64,000 bases of DNA from an uncultured Cohaesibacter sp. (GCF_963678225.1 NZ_OY782763.1:1240001-1304000), one strand, 5' to 3'. Positions 17,215-27,116 are shown, numbered from the stretch's first letter. Notes: generated by a model from the sequence alone, not told the origin. Numbers and translations: made by a program.

Positions 17215-18039
17215 GTGACCCTTCTGGCCATTCCCTTCCCGATGATCGACCCTGTGCTCTTGTCCCTTGGGCCGATCCAGATTCATTGGTACGCCATCGC
17301 CTATATCGTGGGCATTCTGCTTGCGTGGTTCTACACCAAGCGCCTTGCTGCCAGACAACAGCTCTGGCCGGGCAACGAAAGCCCTCTTTCGGCTGCAGCT
17401 CTGGATGATTTTGTCTTCTGGGCCACCATCGGCATCATTCTTGGCGGTCGGCTGGGCTATGTCCTCTTTTATAATCTCGATGCCTATTTACAGCATCCGC
17501 TGCAGATACTGGCCCTGTGGACTGGCGGCATGTCCTTCCATGGCGGCTTCCTTGGCGTCACACTGGCCATGATCCTGTTTGCGCGTGCCAAAGGCATTTC
17601 GCTTTTATCCATGTTCGACCTTGTCGCCATGGCCGCTCCCATCGGGCTGTTTTTCGGCCGGATTGCCAATTTCATCAATTCAGAGCTTTGGGGCCTCCCC
17701 ACCAGCCTTCCGTGGGGCGTTATCTTCCCCAATGGCGGACCGGAGCCGCGTCACCCCAGTCAGCTTTATGAAGCGGCACTGGAAGGGCTCCTGCTGTTCA
17801 TCATCCTGCGCATTCTAAGCCACAGGACGGGCGCGTTGAAAAAGCCTGGAACCGTTGCCGGCCTGTTTGCCATTCTCTATGCGGTTTTCCGCTCTCTGGT
17901 GGAACTGGTGCGGGTGCCTGATAGCCAGCTTGGCTATTTCAGCCTCGGTACAACAATGGGCATGTGGCTCTCTGCCCCGATGATCCTTGCCGGTCTGGCC
18001 ATGATCATCCATGCCCAATTGAAGCGATCCGATGGGTAA
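17215..18039 (+). CDS. lgt: prolipoprotein diacylglyceryl transferase
   Basis: Lgt moves a diacylglyceryl group from phosphatidylglycerol to the lipobox cysteine of prolipoproteins, in the inner membrane. The 274-residue protein has seven membrane helices and the key blocks: HWYAIAYIVG, SFHGGFLGV (essential His), the Lgt signature GRIANFINSELWG with its Arg and Asn, and HPSQLYEA. The first codon is GTG at 17215; an ATG at 17242 would lose the start of helix 1. The next gene starts 8 bases before the lgt stop, so the two are co-transcribed and probably translationally coupled. Confidence 0.96.
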   Translation: MTLLAIPFPMIDPVLLSLGPIQIHWYAIAYIVGILLAWFYTKRLAARQQLWPGNESPLSAAALDDFVFWATIGIILGGRLGYVLFYNLDAYLQHPLQILALWTGGMSFHGGFLGVTLAMILFARAKGISLLSMFDLVAMAAPIGLFFGRIANFINSELWGLPTSLPWGVIFPNGGPEPRHPSQLYEAALEGLLLFIILRILSHRTGALKKPGTVAGLFAILYAVFRSLVELVRVPDSQLGYFSLGTTMGMWLSAPMILAGLAMIIHAQLKRSDG

Positions 18040-19141
18040 AGATGCACGAACCAATCTGAAAGAACGCCTCAAGCGCATGATCCGGGCAACCGGCCCGATC
18101 AGCGTTGCCGATTATATGAGCCTCTGCCTCTCCGATCCGCAAGATGGCTATTATACAAGTCAGCAGCCGATCGGCTCTGCCGGTGATTTCATAACCGCAC
18201 CGGAAATCAGCCAGCTTTTCGGCGAGCTGCTGGGCATCTGGATGCTTGCCATCTGGCAACAGTCAGGCCGCCCGAAGCCGTTTCATCTGGTCGAGCTTGG
18301 CCCTGGTCGCGGCACGCTGATGAGCGACATGATCCGCGCCATCGCCACTGACAGAGACGCCGCCATGCATCTGCATGTGCATCTTGTCGAGATCAGCCCG
18401 ACATTGAAGCGTGAGCAGAATAAAGCCCTAGCAGACTTTGACGTCTCCAAAGAGTGGCACACAGATTTTGCCAGTCTGCCAGAAGCCCCTCTGTTTATCG
18501 TCGGCAATGAATTTTTCGATTGCCTACCGATCCATCAATGGGTCTTTCACAAAGGCCGTTGGCATGAACGGGTGATCGGGCTCGACGCTGAGGATCACTT
18601 ATGCTTCGGCCTTGGACCTGTCCGCGACTTGGGCACCCCGCAAGAGGCCGCAGAAGACGGAGCCATTCTCGAGCGCGCGCCTGCCAGCGATGCAATGATG
18701 GGCAGCATTGGCGCTCATCTTGCTTCTCATGGCGGCGCAGGGCTCTTCATCGACTATGGCTATGATACCCCAGCATATGGGGATACCTTTCAGGCCATGC
18801 GTCATCACGCCTATGCCGATCCGCTCGCCAATCCCGGAACCAACGACCTCACGGCGCATGTGAATTTTACTGCTCTACGCAATCGCGCAAAGGAAGAATT
18901 CGCCGGGGTTCCATCCTGCCGAATGATTGCCCCACCGGTGATGACACAAGGAGATTTCCTGCTTGCCATGGGGCTTTTGCAGCGCGCCGGGCAAATTGGC
19001 GCCGGGCGGAGCCAGCAAGTGCAAGAGAGAATTTCACAAGCGGTTGAGCGTCTCGCAAGCCCAGAGCAAATGGGAAGTCTGTTCAAATGTCTTGCCCTGA
19101 TGCCTGAGGGGACATCCCTGCCACCAGCCACTCTCACATAG
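18032..19141 (+). CDS. class I SAM-dependent methyltransferase, MidA/NDUFAF7 family
   Basis: The 369-residue product starts with a helical region (RATGPISVADYMSLCLSDPQDGYY), followed by the Rossmann SAM motif VELGPGRGTLMSDM (about residue 88) and the DUF185 blocks VGNEFFDCLPIHQW and LFIDYGYD. The mitochondrial homologue NDUFAF7/MidA dimethylates an arginine of the NDUFS2 subunit of complex I, so a role in modifying NuoD is a reasonable guess in an alphaproteobacterium, not shown by the sequence. It overlaps lgt by 8 bases and precedes pgeF, the usual rhizobial order. Confidence 0.92.
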   Translation: MGKDARTNLKERLKRMIRATGPISVADYMSLCLSDPQDGYYTSQQPIGSAGDFITAPEISQLFGELLGIWMLAIWQQSGRPKPFHLVELGPGRGTLMSDMIRAIATDRDAAMHLHVHLVEISPTLKREQNKALADFDVSKEWHTDFASLPEAPLFIVGNEFFDCLPIHQWVFHKGRWHERVIGLDAEDHLCFGLGPVRDLGTPQEAAEDGAILERAPASDAMMGSIGAHLASHGGAGLFIDYGYDTPAYGDTFQAMRHHAYADPLANPGTNDLTAHVNFTALRNRAKEEFAGVPSCRMIAPPVMTQGDFLLAMGLLQRAGQIGAGRSQQVQERISQAVERLASPEQMGSLFKCLALMPEGTSLPPATLT

Positions 19142-19300
19142 TGAGCGGGACGGAAGGCAAGACTGAGAAATACGGGTATTTTCATGTGACAGGGCGTCTC
19201 ACTAGTCTCTTTTTCCTGTTGACTTCCCCCTCAAAGGAAAAGAGTCTTTGAGGAGCCCTGCCCACAACGCTCAAATCAGAACCAACAATCGGGAGACAGC

Positions 19301-20068
19301 ATGCGCATTCAACATCCGTCACTTGAGGCCCTTGATGGCATAGCGCACGGATTTTTCACGCGCAGAGGCGGCAGCTCGAAAGAGGCTTATCATAGCCTCA
19401 ATTGCGGTTTCGGCTCAGGCGATGACAAAGAGCAGGTAAGGCGAAATCGCGCTTTGGTGGCCAAAAGCCTCGGCGTTGCCAGCGACAGGCTTGTCACCGC
19501 CTATCAGGTTCACTCCCCCAAGGCGATGATCATTGATGCTCCCTTCAACGAGGGAGAAACGCCACAACTGGATGCGCTCGTCACCAACACGCCCGGCCTT
19601 GCCGTGGCAATCCTGACCGCGGATTGCGGCCCCCTTCTGTTCGCAGACCAGCAGGCAGGTGTCGTGGCTGCAGCCCATGCAGGCTGGCGTGGCGCCTTTG
19701 GAGGCGTTATTGCCGATACGATCAGCAAGATGTGCGAGCTGGGAGCAAAGCCTGAAGCCATCACGGCCATTCTCGGCCCCACCATTTCACGCGACAACTA
19801 CGAGGTCGATCAGGCCTTCATGGACCGCTTCCTTGAAAGATCCGCGAGCTGGAACCGCTTTTTCAGCGCGGGCAAAAGGGATGGACATGTGCAGTTTGAT
19901 CTGCCAGCCTTCATATTATCCAGATTGCAGGAAAGCGGTGTTGGCACCGCGATCAATCTCGATCGCTGCACCTATGGCGAAGAAGAGCTGTTCTTCAGCT
20001 ATCGCCGGACGACACACCGCAATGAACCCGACTATGGTCGATTGATTTCAGCAATAGCGATCATCTGA
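19301..20068 (+). CDS. pgeF: peptidoglycan editing factor PgeF (YfiH/DUF152)
   Basis: The ATG at 19301 follows GGGAG by five bases. The 255-residue cytosolic protein carries the metal-site residues of the family: VHSPK, ILTADCGPLLF (Cys) and AAHAGWRGAFGG (His), the set that binds zinc or copper in laccase-domain YfiH proteins. In E. coli PgeF removes muropeptides in which L-Ser replaces L-Ala at position 1, keeping peptidoglycan precursors correct. It lies in line with lgt and the MidA-type gene, 159 bases downstream. Confidence 0.94.
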   Translation: MRIQHPSLEALDGIAHGFFTRRGGSSKEAYHSLNCGFGSGDDKEQVRRNRALVAKSLGVASDRLVTAYQVHSPKAMIIDAPFNEGETPQLDALVTNTPGLAVAILTADCGPLLFADQQAGVVAAAHAGWRGAFGGVIADTISKMCELGAKPEAITAILGPTISRDNYEVDQAFMDRFLERSASWNRFFSAGKRDGHVQFDLPAFILSRLQESGVGTAINLDRCTYGEEELFFSYRRTTHRNEPDYGRLISAIAII

Positions 20069-20115
20069 CCATTTATATTCCGGCAGGTTTGAGCCCGCCA
20101 ACCAAGGAGCTTCTC

Positions 20116-21273
20116 ATGGCGCTACACTTTTCCTCGGATGAATTCGAAAGCCGCAAGGCCTCTCTTCTGGCGAAAATGGCAGATCGCAAACTCGATGCCA
20201 TGCTGATCTTCGCTCAGGAAACCATGTATTGGCTCACCGGCTATGACACAACGGGCTTCAATCTGTTCCAGTGTCTGGTCTTGCGCAAGGATGGCAGCAC
20301 CGATCTGCTGACCCGCTCTGCCGACGTGCGCCAGGCCGAACAGACATCCAATATCGGCACCATCCATATCTGGGCTGACCGCAAGAAGAAGAAAGCCTCG
20401 CCGGCGGTGCAATTGCGTGGCCTGTTGGAAAAGCTGGACCTTCTGGGCTGCCGCATCGGCATCGAATATGACGCCCATGGGCTAACGGGAAAAGACGCCA
20501 AAACGCTGGACGATTCCCTCAAATCCTTTGCCGATACTGAAGACGCTTCCAGAATCATCCCACCGCTCAGGGCCATTAAATCCGGCGCAGAGATTGCCTA
20601 TACCCGCAAAGCTGCAGAATTGACCGACCTTGCCTTCACCGAGGCTTTGCCGCTCATCAAGGCTGGAGCCGACGAAGGCAAGATTTTGGCAACCATGCAA
20701 GGCGTCGTCCTGGAACATGGCGGCGACTATCCGGCCAACCATTTCTCCATTGGCTCGTCGGAATCGGCCCTGCTCTGCCGCTATAAGACCGGCCGCCGCA
20801 CCCTTGATGCGCAAGATCAGCTGACCATCGAATGGTCGGGCGCCTTCCGCCATTATCATGCACCTGCGATGAGAACCCTCATCATCGGGCGCCCATCACC
20901 AAGGCATCTGGAATTGTATGAAATTGCCAAGGAAGCGTTGCTGGCGGTGGAACAGGTCATGCGTCCGGGGCACGTCATTGGCGACATCTTTGATACCCAT
21001 GCCAAGGTTATCGATGAAATGGGTGCCCATGCTCACCGGCTCAATGCCTGCGGCTACAGCGTTGGCGCCCGCTTTGCCCCTAACTGGATGGACTGGCCGC
21101 TCATCTATCGTGGCAACGAATATGCCATCTGCCCGAACATGACCCTGTTTGCGCATATGATCATCATGGATAGCGACGAACAGGTAGCCATGACCTTGGG
21201 ACAAACATATCTGACGACGGAATCCGAGCCAGAATCACTCTCGAAACTGCCACTGGAATTGATTGTTCGGTAA
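20116..21273 (+). CDS. M24-family creatinase/ectoine-hydrolase-like protein
   Basis: The ATG at 20116 follows AAGGAGC by seven bases. The 385-residue product has the two-domain layout of M24 proteins: an N-terminal creatinase-like domain (MLIFAQETMYWLTGYDTTG) and a pita-bread C-terminal domain. The metal-binding set of true aminopeptidases is not kept. The first Asp is Glu in TIEWSGAF, the second is Pro in YHAPAMRT, and the usual C-terminal Glu motifs are unclear. The IEW..YHAP pattern recalls metal-free creatinase and ectoine hydrolase (DoeA). A C-N hydrolase role on a small amidine or cyclic compound is therefore more likely than prolidase activity. Confidence 0.8.
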   Translation: MALHFSSDEFESRKASLLAKMADRKLDAMLIFAQETMYWLTGYDTTGFNLFQCLVLRKDGSTDLLTRSADVRQAEQTSNIGTIHIWADRKKKKASPAVQLRGLLEKLDLLGCRIGIEYDAHGLTGKDAKTLDDSLKSFADTEDASRIIPPLRAIKSGAEIAYTRKAAELTDLAFTEALPLIKAGADEGKILATMQGVVLEHGGDYPANHFSIGSSESALLCRYKTGRRTLDAQDQLTIEWSGAFRHYHAPAMRTLIIGRPSPRHLELYEIAKEALLAVEQVMRPGHVIGDIFDTHAKVIDEMGAHAHRLNACGYSVGARFAPNWMDWPLIYRGNEYAICPNMTLFAHMIIMDSDEQVAMTLGQTYLTTESEPESLSKLPLELIVR

Positions 21274-21334
21274 CAATTTATTGTTCTTAAAGAAGAGTTA
21301 AAACAAATCCTGTTTGATAGGGTCACAACGCAAC

Positions 21335-21384
21335 AGGAACAGGGTCCGCTTGGCTCAAGTGAACCGACCCCGTTCCTTCTTTTT
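21335..21384 (+). terminator. intrinsic terminator after the M24 gene
   Basis: AGGAACAGGGTC pairs with GACCCCGTTCCT (one mismatch) around a loop of about 20 bases, followed by TCTTTTT. Confidence 0.75.
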
Positions 21385-21445
21385 GCCAATGAGGCCATTG
21401 GGCAAAAATGACATTGAGCGCACAGAAATGCGGAGTGATGATACC

Positions 21446-22099
21446 ATGCATAATCAACACCTGGGTTTACTGAGCAGAGTCTCAGCTTTGGTTTCTCTGG
21501 CCCTGCTCGTCACCGCCTGCGCCAGCGGTGGTGCCCCCACACCTCCCGGTGCAATTGGAGACACCCCTCCTTCCATTCTGGAAAGCCTGCCACCGGCAGA
21601 GGCTCCTGCTGATGAAACCGGTCAGGATGGCATGACCAATCTGGCCGATGCAGACACGGCAGGTCTTCCCCCGGCCACAAGCCTCCCCAACGCGACCAGC
21701 ACCAACCAGCCAGCCACGCAATATCAGGCTCCGGCTTCTCGTGCGGTCTTGACATTCGAGCCTATGGTTGGCGCCCCTAGCCGTGTTGCCCGCGAATTGG
21801 CAACAGCACTTGGCATGCGCGTGGCACAACAGTCTTTGCCTGTGGTCAAGCGCACCGACAGCAAGGTCACCCACCGGATCAAGGGATACTTTTCAGCCAG
21901 CAAATCCGGTTCTGAGTGCGTGGTCTCTTATGTCTGGGATATTTTCGACGCGAAGGGCAAACGCGTCAATCGCGTAACCGGAACGCAAAAGACCCAGATG
22001 GTCTCTTCCGATCCATGGGATAGCGTCACCGGCCCAGTTCTGGACAAGGTGGCAACGGATACAGCCGCCAAGCTCAAAACCTGGCACGCCAGCATCTAG
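21446..22099 (+). CDS. putative lipoprotein with low-complexity linker
   Basis: The ATG at 21446 has GGAGTGAT upstream; an ATG at 21428 is also possible. A signal peptide with lipobox LLVTACAS predicts attachment by Lgt (encoded 4 kb upstream) and an outer- or inner-membrane lipoprotein of about 217 residues. After Cys comes a stretch of about 80 residues rich in Pro, Ala, Thr and Asp (disordered linker), then a compact domain (FEPMVGAPSRVARELATALG to DTAAKLKTWHASI). I do not recognise the domain. A strong terminator follows directly, so the gene is monocistronic. Confidence 0.8.
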   Translation: MHNQHLGLLSRVSALVSLALLVTACASGGAPTPPGAIGDTPPSILESLPPAEAPADETGQDGMTNLADADTAGLPPATSLPNATSTNQPATQYQAPASRAVLTFEPMVGAPSRVARELATALGMRVAQQSLPVVKRTDSKVTHRIKGYFSASKSGSECVVSYVWDIFDAKGKRVNRVTGTQKTQMVSSDPWDSVTGPVLDKVATDTAAKLKTWHASI

Positions 22100-22132
22100 A
22101 ACGGCACAACTTTACAATAATCAAGTTGCCCA

Positions 22133-22164
22133 AAAGCGCCCGCAGATCTTAGCGGGCGCTTTTT
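22133..22164 (+). terminator. intrinsic terminator of the lipoprotein gene
   Basis: AAAGCGCCCGC (22133-22143) pairs perfectly with GCGGGCGCTTT around an eight-base loop, followed by TTTT. Confidence 0.92.
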
Positions 22165-22388
22165 CTATAGGCAGGCCTTGAGGGAGTGGCATATATTCAA
22201 CAATACAAAATTATAAAAATACATACTTTTATATCTAGAACGACTTTAATGTAAAAATCGAAATTTACCGCAGCACGGCGCGACAAATTGTCCCCCTATA
22301 CTTGATTTTTAGTTTGTTAACCACGTTTAAAAAACAACAAAATATCATTCCCGGCAAAAATAAAGCAATTTCATAGGGGAATAAAATA

Positions 22389-24872
22389 ATGCAATACTTC
22401 TCTTCAATAAAGAGACGCAAGTCGCGCTTTATTCATATCAGTAGTATTACAATATCTCTTGTTACTTTTCTATTCGGATCTGCAAGTGCTATGGCCACAC
22501 CGGCACTTGAGGCACGCATTACCGAGCTTGAAAACCAGATTGCGCAGGGCATACAGGCCCAGCAGGTCAACTCGGATCACATCTGGACCATGACAGCCGC
22601 CGCACTGGTGTTGCTCATGCAGGTCGGCTTCCTATTGCTCGAAGGCGGCATGGTACGCTCGAAAAACTCCATCAACGTCGCCCAGAAGAATATTCTCGAC
22701 CTTTTGGTTTCCATTTCCCTTTTCTACCTGCTTGGCTTTGGCCTCATGTTTGGCACGAGCCTTGGCGGTTGGATCGGCTGGCAAACCAATCTCTTCGCTT
22801 GGGATTCCTTTCCCGACTGGAACTATACCTTTTTTGTCTTTCAGGCTGTATTCGTAGGCACCGCCGCCACCATTGTCTCCGGTGCGGTGGCCGAACGCAT
22901 GACCTTTACCGGTTATCTCGCCAGCTCGGTTCTCATTTCCATGATCATCTATCCGGTCTTTGGCCATTGGGCATGGGGCAATCTTTTAAGCGGAGACAAC
23001 ACCGCCTGGCTCGCGGACAAAGGCTTCATCGACTTTGCGGGCTCCTCGGTCGTCCATTCGGTCGGAGCCTGGGTGGCTCTGGCTGGCATCATCATCATCG
23101 GCCCCCGCATCGGTCGCTTCAATAAAGACGGCACACCCAACAAGATTCAGGGCTATTCCATCGTTCTTGCCTCTGCCGGAGCCATCATTCTACTGTTTGG
23201 CTGGATCGGCTTTAATGGTGGCTCCACAACGGCAGGAACGCCGGACTTTGCCCGCATCATTGCCAACACATTGCTATCTGCGGTCTTCGGCGGAACGGCA
23301 GGCTTTCTGCTTGGCTGGGTCAAGGATGACGTGTTCGAGCCCAGCCGCTCCATCAACGGCATGCTTGGGGCGCTGGTTGCCATCACCGCAGGCTGTGATG
23401 CCGTCAATCCGCACGGCGCAGTTATGATAGGCATCATCGCAGGCCTAGCCGTATGCCTTGCCGAAGACTTCATCGCCGGCGTATTGAAGCTGGATGATGT
23501 GGTCGGCGCCGTCTCGGTTCATGGCGTGGGGGGCGCTTTGGGCACCCTGCTCGTTGCTCCCTTTGCCATCGATGCCAAACTGGCCGCGGGCTCCCGTCTT
23601 GACCAGTTTTTGGTTCAGGGACAGGGCGTACTGCTCTGCTTTGTCTGGGCCTTCTCCGCTGCCATCGTCATGTTCAAACTGATCGATGTGACCGTCGGCC
23701 TGCGTGTCGACGCTGAAGACGAATTGCGCGGCCTCAACATTTCCGAACATGGCGCAACGCTCGGCACCGGCGAGTTGCAGCGCAAGCTGATGGAAATGAC
23801 CGAAGGCACCTGCGATTTGACCAGCCGCTTTGACGAAAGCTCCGGGGATGAAATGGGCGAGCTTGCCCAGGTGATCAACCCTTTTGTCGACAAGGTCCAT
23901 CACCTCGTCTCGGAAATATCCAGACAGGCGGTGGCCGTGGACGAAACCTCGCAAAATCTGGTTGAGATTTCGCAGGAATTCACAGACAACTCCCAAATGC
24001 TGGCCAGTCATTCTTCAAGCATGCATGAAGTGGTCTCCGGCGTTGAAAGCCGCATCGGTTCGGCCCAGAGCACCTCTTCGCAAATGGCCAAATATGGAGA
24101 GGAAATCGTCTCCTCGGCCCGCAGCATGTCAAATGAAATCCGCGAAGTGTCCGATACGGTGGGCCATCTCGCCCAGTCGGTAGAGGAGATCGCCTCCAGC
24201 GCGGACAATGCCTCGGAAATCTCGCTCAAGGCAGCCAATCTGTCATCCAACGCCAATGCCACTATGGAGGCACTGGTGGCTGCATCCAAAGAAATTGACG
24301 TGGTCGTACAGTTCATCATGAATATGGCAAACCAGACCAACCTGCTGGCCCTCAATGCCACAATCGAAGCCTCCCGCGCTGGCGAAGCCGGTAAGGGCTT
24401 TGCCGTGGTCGCCGACGAGGTCAAACAGCTGGCGGTTCAGACCTCCAAGGCAGTGGAAGAAATCAAGGAGAAAGTGGACCGCATTCAAAGTGGATCCAAC
24501 AGTGCCCAGACAGGTATCGACGAGGTTTCCAAAATCATCCTGGCCATTCGCGAAGGTGTAGAAACGATCCGCGAGACGACTCATCAGCAAAGCCAGTCGA
24601 CCTCGAATATTGCGCAAAGCACATCTCAAATCAGCTCCATGGCAGAGGACATGACCAACAGAATCACCGGGCTGTCCTCCGGTATCGGAGAAATCTCTAT
24701 GGCAGCCAACGATATGTCTGCCGCCTCCAAAGGCCTGTCTGAAACCAGCGGCATTCTCAGCGGTCGAGCCAAGAGCGGAGAAAGCAACGCCAGCCAGACG
24801 AGAGACCGTGCGCAATCGCTCAAAAAGGTATCCCGAAGCCTTGTCCAGTCCGTCGCCGAATTCAAGGTCTGA
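22389..24872 (+). CDS. ammonium transporter-methyl-accepting chemotaxis protein fusion (Amt-MCP)
   Basis: One 827-residue protein in three parts. Residues about 1-36 form a signal peptide. Residues about 60-450 form an Amt/Rh channel with eleven helices. The pore features are kept: an Asp in [12 protein letters not shown], the first pore His in the same block, the second in [12 protein letters not shown], and phenylalanine-gate blocks FFVFQAVF and [10 protein letters not shown]. The Amt tail ([12 protein letters not shown]) leads to a half-HAMP-like segment ([17 protein letters not shown]) and a chemoreceptor coiled coil with the hairpin tip [27 protein letters not shown] (about residues 645-670). 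It probably senses ammonium and signals through CheA/CheW. No CheR-binding pentapeptide is present at the C-terminus. It is monocistronic, with a terminator at 24909. Confidence 0.93.
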   Translation: MQYFSSIKRRKSRFIHISSITISLVTFLFGSASAMATPALEARITELENQIAQGIQAQQVNSDHIWTMTAAALVLLMQVGFLLLEGGMVRSKNSINVAQKNILDLLVSISLFYLLGFGLMFGTSLGGWIGWQTNLFAWDSFPDWNYTFFVFQAVFVGTAATIVSGAVAERMTFTGYLASSVLISMIIYPVFGHWAWGNLLSGDNTAWLADKGFIDFAGSSVVHSVGAWVALAGIIIIGPRIGRFNKDGTPNKIQGYSIVLASAGAIILLFGWIGFNGGSTTAGTPDFARIIANTLLSAVFGGTAGFLLGWVKDDVFEPSRSINGMLGALVAITAGCDAVNPHGAVMIGIIAGLAVCLAEDFIAGVLKLDDVVGAVSVHGVGGALGTLLVAPFAIDAKLAAGSRLDQFLVQGQGVLLCFVWAFSAAIVMFKLIDVTVGLRVDAEDELRGLNISEHGATLGTGELQRKLMEMTEGTCDLTSRFDESSGDEMGELAQVINPFVDKVHHLVSEISRQAVAVDETSQNLVEISQEFTDNSQMLASHSSSMHEVVSGVESRIGSAQSTSSQMAKYGEEIVSSARSMSNEIREVSDTVGHLAQSVEEIASSADNASEISLKAANLSSNANATMEALVAASKEIDVVVQFIMNMANQTNLLALNATIEASRAGEAGKGFAVVADEVKQLAVQTSKAVEEIKEKVDRIQSGSNSAQTGIDEVSKIILAIREGVETIRETTHQQSQSTSNIAQSTSQISSMAEDMTNRITGLSSGIGEISMAANDMSAASKGLSETSGILSGRAKSGESNASQTRDRAQSLKKVSRSLVQSVAEFKV

Positions 24873-24908
24873 CGGCAATTCGGACAGAAAGGCGTAAGAC
24901 CTTCCGAT

Positions 24909-24946
24909 AGCCTTCGACCCGAAAGCGGGCCGGAGGCTCATTTTTT
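24909..24946 (+). terminator. intrinsic terminator of the Amt-MCP gene
   Basis: AGCCTTCGACCCG pairs with CGGGCCGGAGGCT (G-U pairs allowed) over an AAAG loop; TTTTTT begins two bases later. Confidence 0.85.
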
Positions 24947-25204
24947 AGCATTATTTTTAGAGAAAAAAGCGATTCACTGCGTCACATAAACTTTACAAGA
25001 CGGGGGTTCGTTGTTTACAAGGCCCCTACAATACAGCGCATCCTCCAGGAACGCGGCATCCACTCCAATAGTTTTCAGGCAATCAGTTTTTCAACTTTTG
25101 AAAGTCTCAATCGTTGAAAAGGGGATTGTTAATCAGGGGCCCATAGGAGCCATCCCCCGACCAACGGCTCCCCCAATCTTGCGAAGCGACAGGGCATAAG
25201 GTTC
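24947..25204. other. prs upstream region
   Basis: No gene seen. This is the promoter and leader region of prs. The first part is A+T-rich with possible -35 TTTACA-like words near 25010; no clean promoter pair can be assigned. Confidence 0.4.
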
Positions 25205-26137
25205 ATGAAACTTCTCGCCGGCAATTCCAATCCGACTCTCACCAAACGCATTGCCGATTATCTCGGCATTGAAATCAGCGATGTTTCCGTAAGACGATTT
25301 GCGGACCAGGAAATCTTCATCGAAGTGCACGAAAATGTGCGCGGACAGGATGTCTTCGTGGTTCAGCCAACCTCTTATCCGGCCAACGACCATCTGATGG
25401 AACTGCTGATCCTGATCGACGCTCTGCGCCGCGCATCAGCACGCCGCATTACCGCTGTCGTGCCTTACTTCGGCTACGCGCGCCAGGACAGGAAACCCGG
25501 CCCAAGAACGCCAATCTCGGCAAAACTGGTTGCCAACCTCATTTCGAATGCGGGCGCAGATCGCGTCCTCACTCTCGATCTGCATGCGGCCCAGATTCAG
25601 GGCTTCTTCGACATCCCGACTGACAACCTCTATGCCGCTCCGGTCTTCTCCCGCGACATTCTGGAACGCAATGAAGTCGAAGACGTCATGGTGGTTTCTC
25701 CGGACGTTGGCGGTGTTGTCCGCGCCCGTGCTCTGGCAAAACGCATCGGCGCCCCGCTGTCCATCGTCGACAAGCGTCGTGAACGCGCCGGTGAATCCGA
25801 AGTGATGAACATCATCGGCGATGTAACAGGCCGCAACTGCGTGCTCGTGGATGATATCATCGATTCCGGCGGAACCCTGTGCAACGCAGCAGAAGCACTC
25901 ATCAACAAGGGCGCGGCATCTGTTACCGCCTATATCACTCACGGAGTGCTCTCCGGTGGTGCGGTTGCCCGTATTACCGCTTCCAAGCTGCGCGAATTGG
26001 TAATCACCGATTCCATCGAGCCAACCGAAGCTGTTCTGAACGCGCACAATATCCGCGTTTTAAGTGTCGCCAATCTGCTCGGCGAAGCCATTTCCCGCAC
26101 AGCAAACGAACAGTCGGTTTCATCCCTGTTCGACTAG
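25205..26137 (+). CDS. prs: ribose-phosphate pyrophosphokinase
   Basis: PRPP synthase makes phosphoribosyl pyrophosphate from ribose-5-phosphate and ATP for purine, pyrimidine, His and Trp synthesis. The 310-residue product has the family blocks: [33 protein letters not shown], the ATP-loop sequence [32 protein letters not shown], and the PRPP-binding motif [14 protein letters not shown] near residue 220. AAGG stands just before the ATG. It is a single gene with its own terminator. Confidence 0.97.
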   Translation: MKLLAGNSNPTLTKRIADYLGIEISDVSVRRFADQEIFIEVHENVRGQDVFVVQPTSYPANDHLMELLILIDALRRASARRITAVVPYFGYARQDRKPGPRTPISAKLVANLISNAGADRVLTLDLHAAQIQGFFDIPTDNLYAAPVFSRDILERNEVEDVMVVSPDVGGVVRARALAKRIGAPLSIVDKRRERAGESEVMNIIGDVTGRNCVLVDDIIDSGGTLCNAAEALINKGAASVTAYITHGVLSGGAVARITASKLRELVITDSIEPTEAVLNAHNIRVLSVANLLGEAISRTANEQSVSSLFD

Positions 26138-26185
26138 GAAGCGCGGACGACTCTTTCAACGCAAGATGTCAAACGCTTTTGAATA

Positions 26186-26228
26186 AAACAGCCCGCAGCA
26201 TCGCATAAATGCTGCGGGCTGTTTCTTT
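26186..26228 (+). terminator. intrinsic terminator of prs
   Basis: A 16-base arm (AAACAGCCCGCAGCAT, 26186-26201) pairs perfectly with 26209-26224 over a seven-base loop; TTTCTTT follows. Confidence 0.93.
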
Positions 26229-26242
26229 GGAGCCCTTACTGT

Positions 26243-27073
26243 ATGGATCAATTGGTAAACCCGGTGGGCATCTTCGATGCTGGCATTGGCAGTTTTGGAA
26301 TAGTTGAAACCGTCAAGAAGCATTGCCCCAACCAGGATATAATCTGGCTAGCAGATCGAGCCAGTTTCCCCCTCGGCAAAAAGACACCAGACCAGCTATT
26401 TGAGACAGGAAGAAAATGCGTCTCTTTCCTGCATTCTCATGGCGCCGATAAAATCATTGTTGCGGCCAATGTGCTGACCATGGTCGTTATGGAGCGATTG
26501 CAAAAAGCCTTTCCTGAGTTAGAGCTTTATGGCGTAACTCCGCCCGTCAAAAGAGCTGCCGAATACGGCGACTTCTGTATTCTGGGCGTAGAGGCTATGG
26601 TCAAGGATCCAAAACTGAGAGAGTTTGTCTTGCATTTAAAGCCCCCGCCCATCAAAGCCAGCTTCGCTAACGCATCTCCCTTGATCGATGAACTGGTGGA
26701 AACAGGCGTCTTCGTTTCAGATCCAGCCAAAACCGAAGCGCGTGTGCGAGACTTCATAGGCAACCTGACACCCCAACAAAGGAAAGTCGCCGCCTATACG
26801 CTTTCCAGCACACATTTGCCATGGTTGCGATTTGCTTTCGAAAGAGTTTGTCCAGATACAGTATTTTTGGACCCGGCCGAAGAGTTGGTTCTGGAAATGA
26901 AACTACCCAATGACGGCAGCGGTCAAATCAGCGCATTTACAACGGAAAATACCGAACTAGGCATGACGCAGCCTGAACTGAAGAAGATGCTTGAACTGAT
27001 TGGATACTCCCATATTGAGCCCAATATAGTGCCTCAAACGGAACTGAACTTGAATAGTCACGGGATAGCTTAG
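26243..27073 (+). CDS. glutamate racemase (MurI)-like protein lacking both catalytic cysteines
   Basis: The 276-residue product follows the Asp/Glu racemase plan: VGIFDAGIGSFGIV at residues 8-21 (canonical FDSGxGG), the substrate-loop sequence FPLGKKT at 42-48 (canonical PYGxKS), and LSSTHLPWL at 187-195 (canonical GCTHYP). The two cysteines that exchange the alpha-proton are gone: VAAN has Ala75 where CN is expected, and Ser189 replaces the second Cys. The usual MurI reaction should therefore be impossible. It may be a binding protein, a regulator, or an enzyme with changed chemistry. It stands alone between terminators at 26186 and 27117. Confidence 0.82.
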   Translation: MDQLVNPVGIFDAGIGSFGIVETVKKHCPNQDIIWLADRASFPLGKKTPDQLFETGRKCVSFLHSHGADKIIVAANVLTMVVMERLQKAFPELELYGVTPPVKRAAEYGDFCILGVEAMVKDPKLREFVLHLKPPPIKASFANASPLIDELVETGVFVSDPAKTEARVRDFIGNLTPQQRKVAAYTLSSTHLPWLRFAFERVCPDTVFLDPAEELVLEMKLPNDGSGQISAFTTENTELGMTQPELKKMLELIGYSHIEPNIVPQTELNLNSHGIA

Positions 27074-27116
27074 GCTGCCCCAGCCTAAACACACCGCCGA
27101 TAGCGCTAGAATCGAC

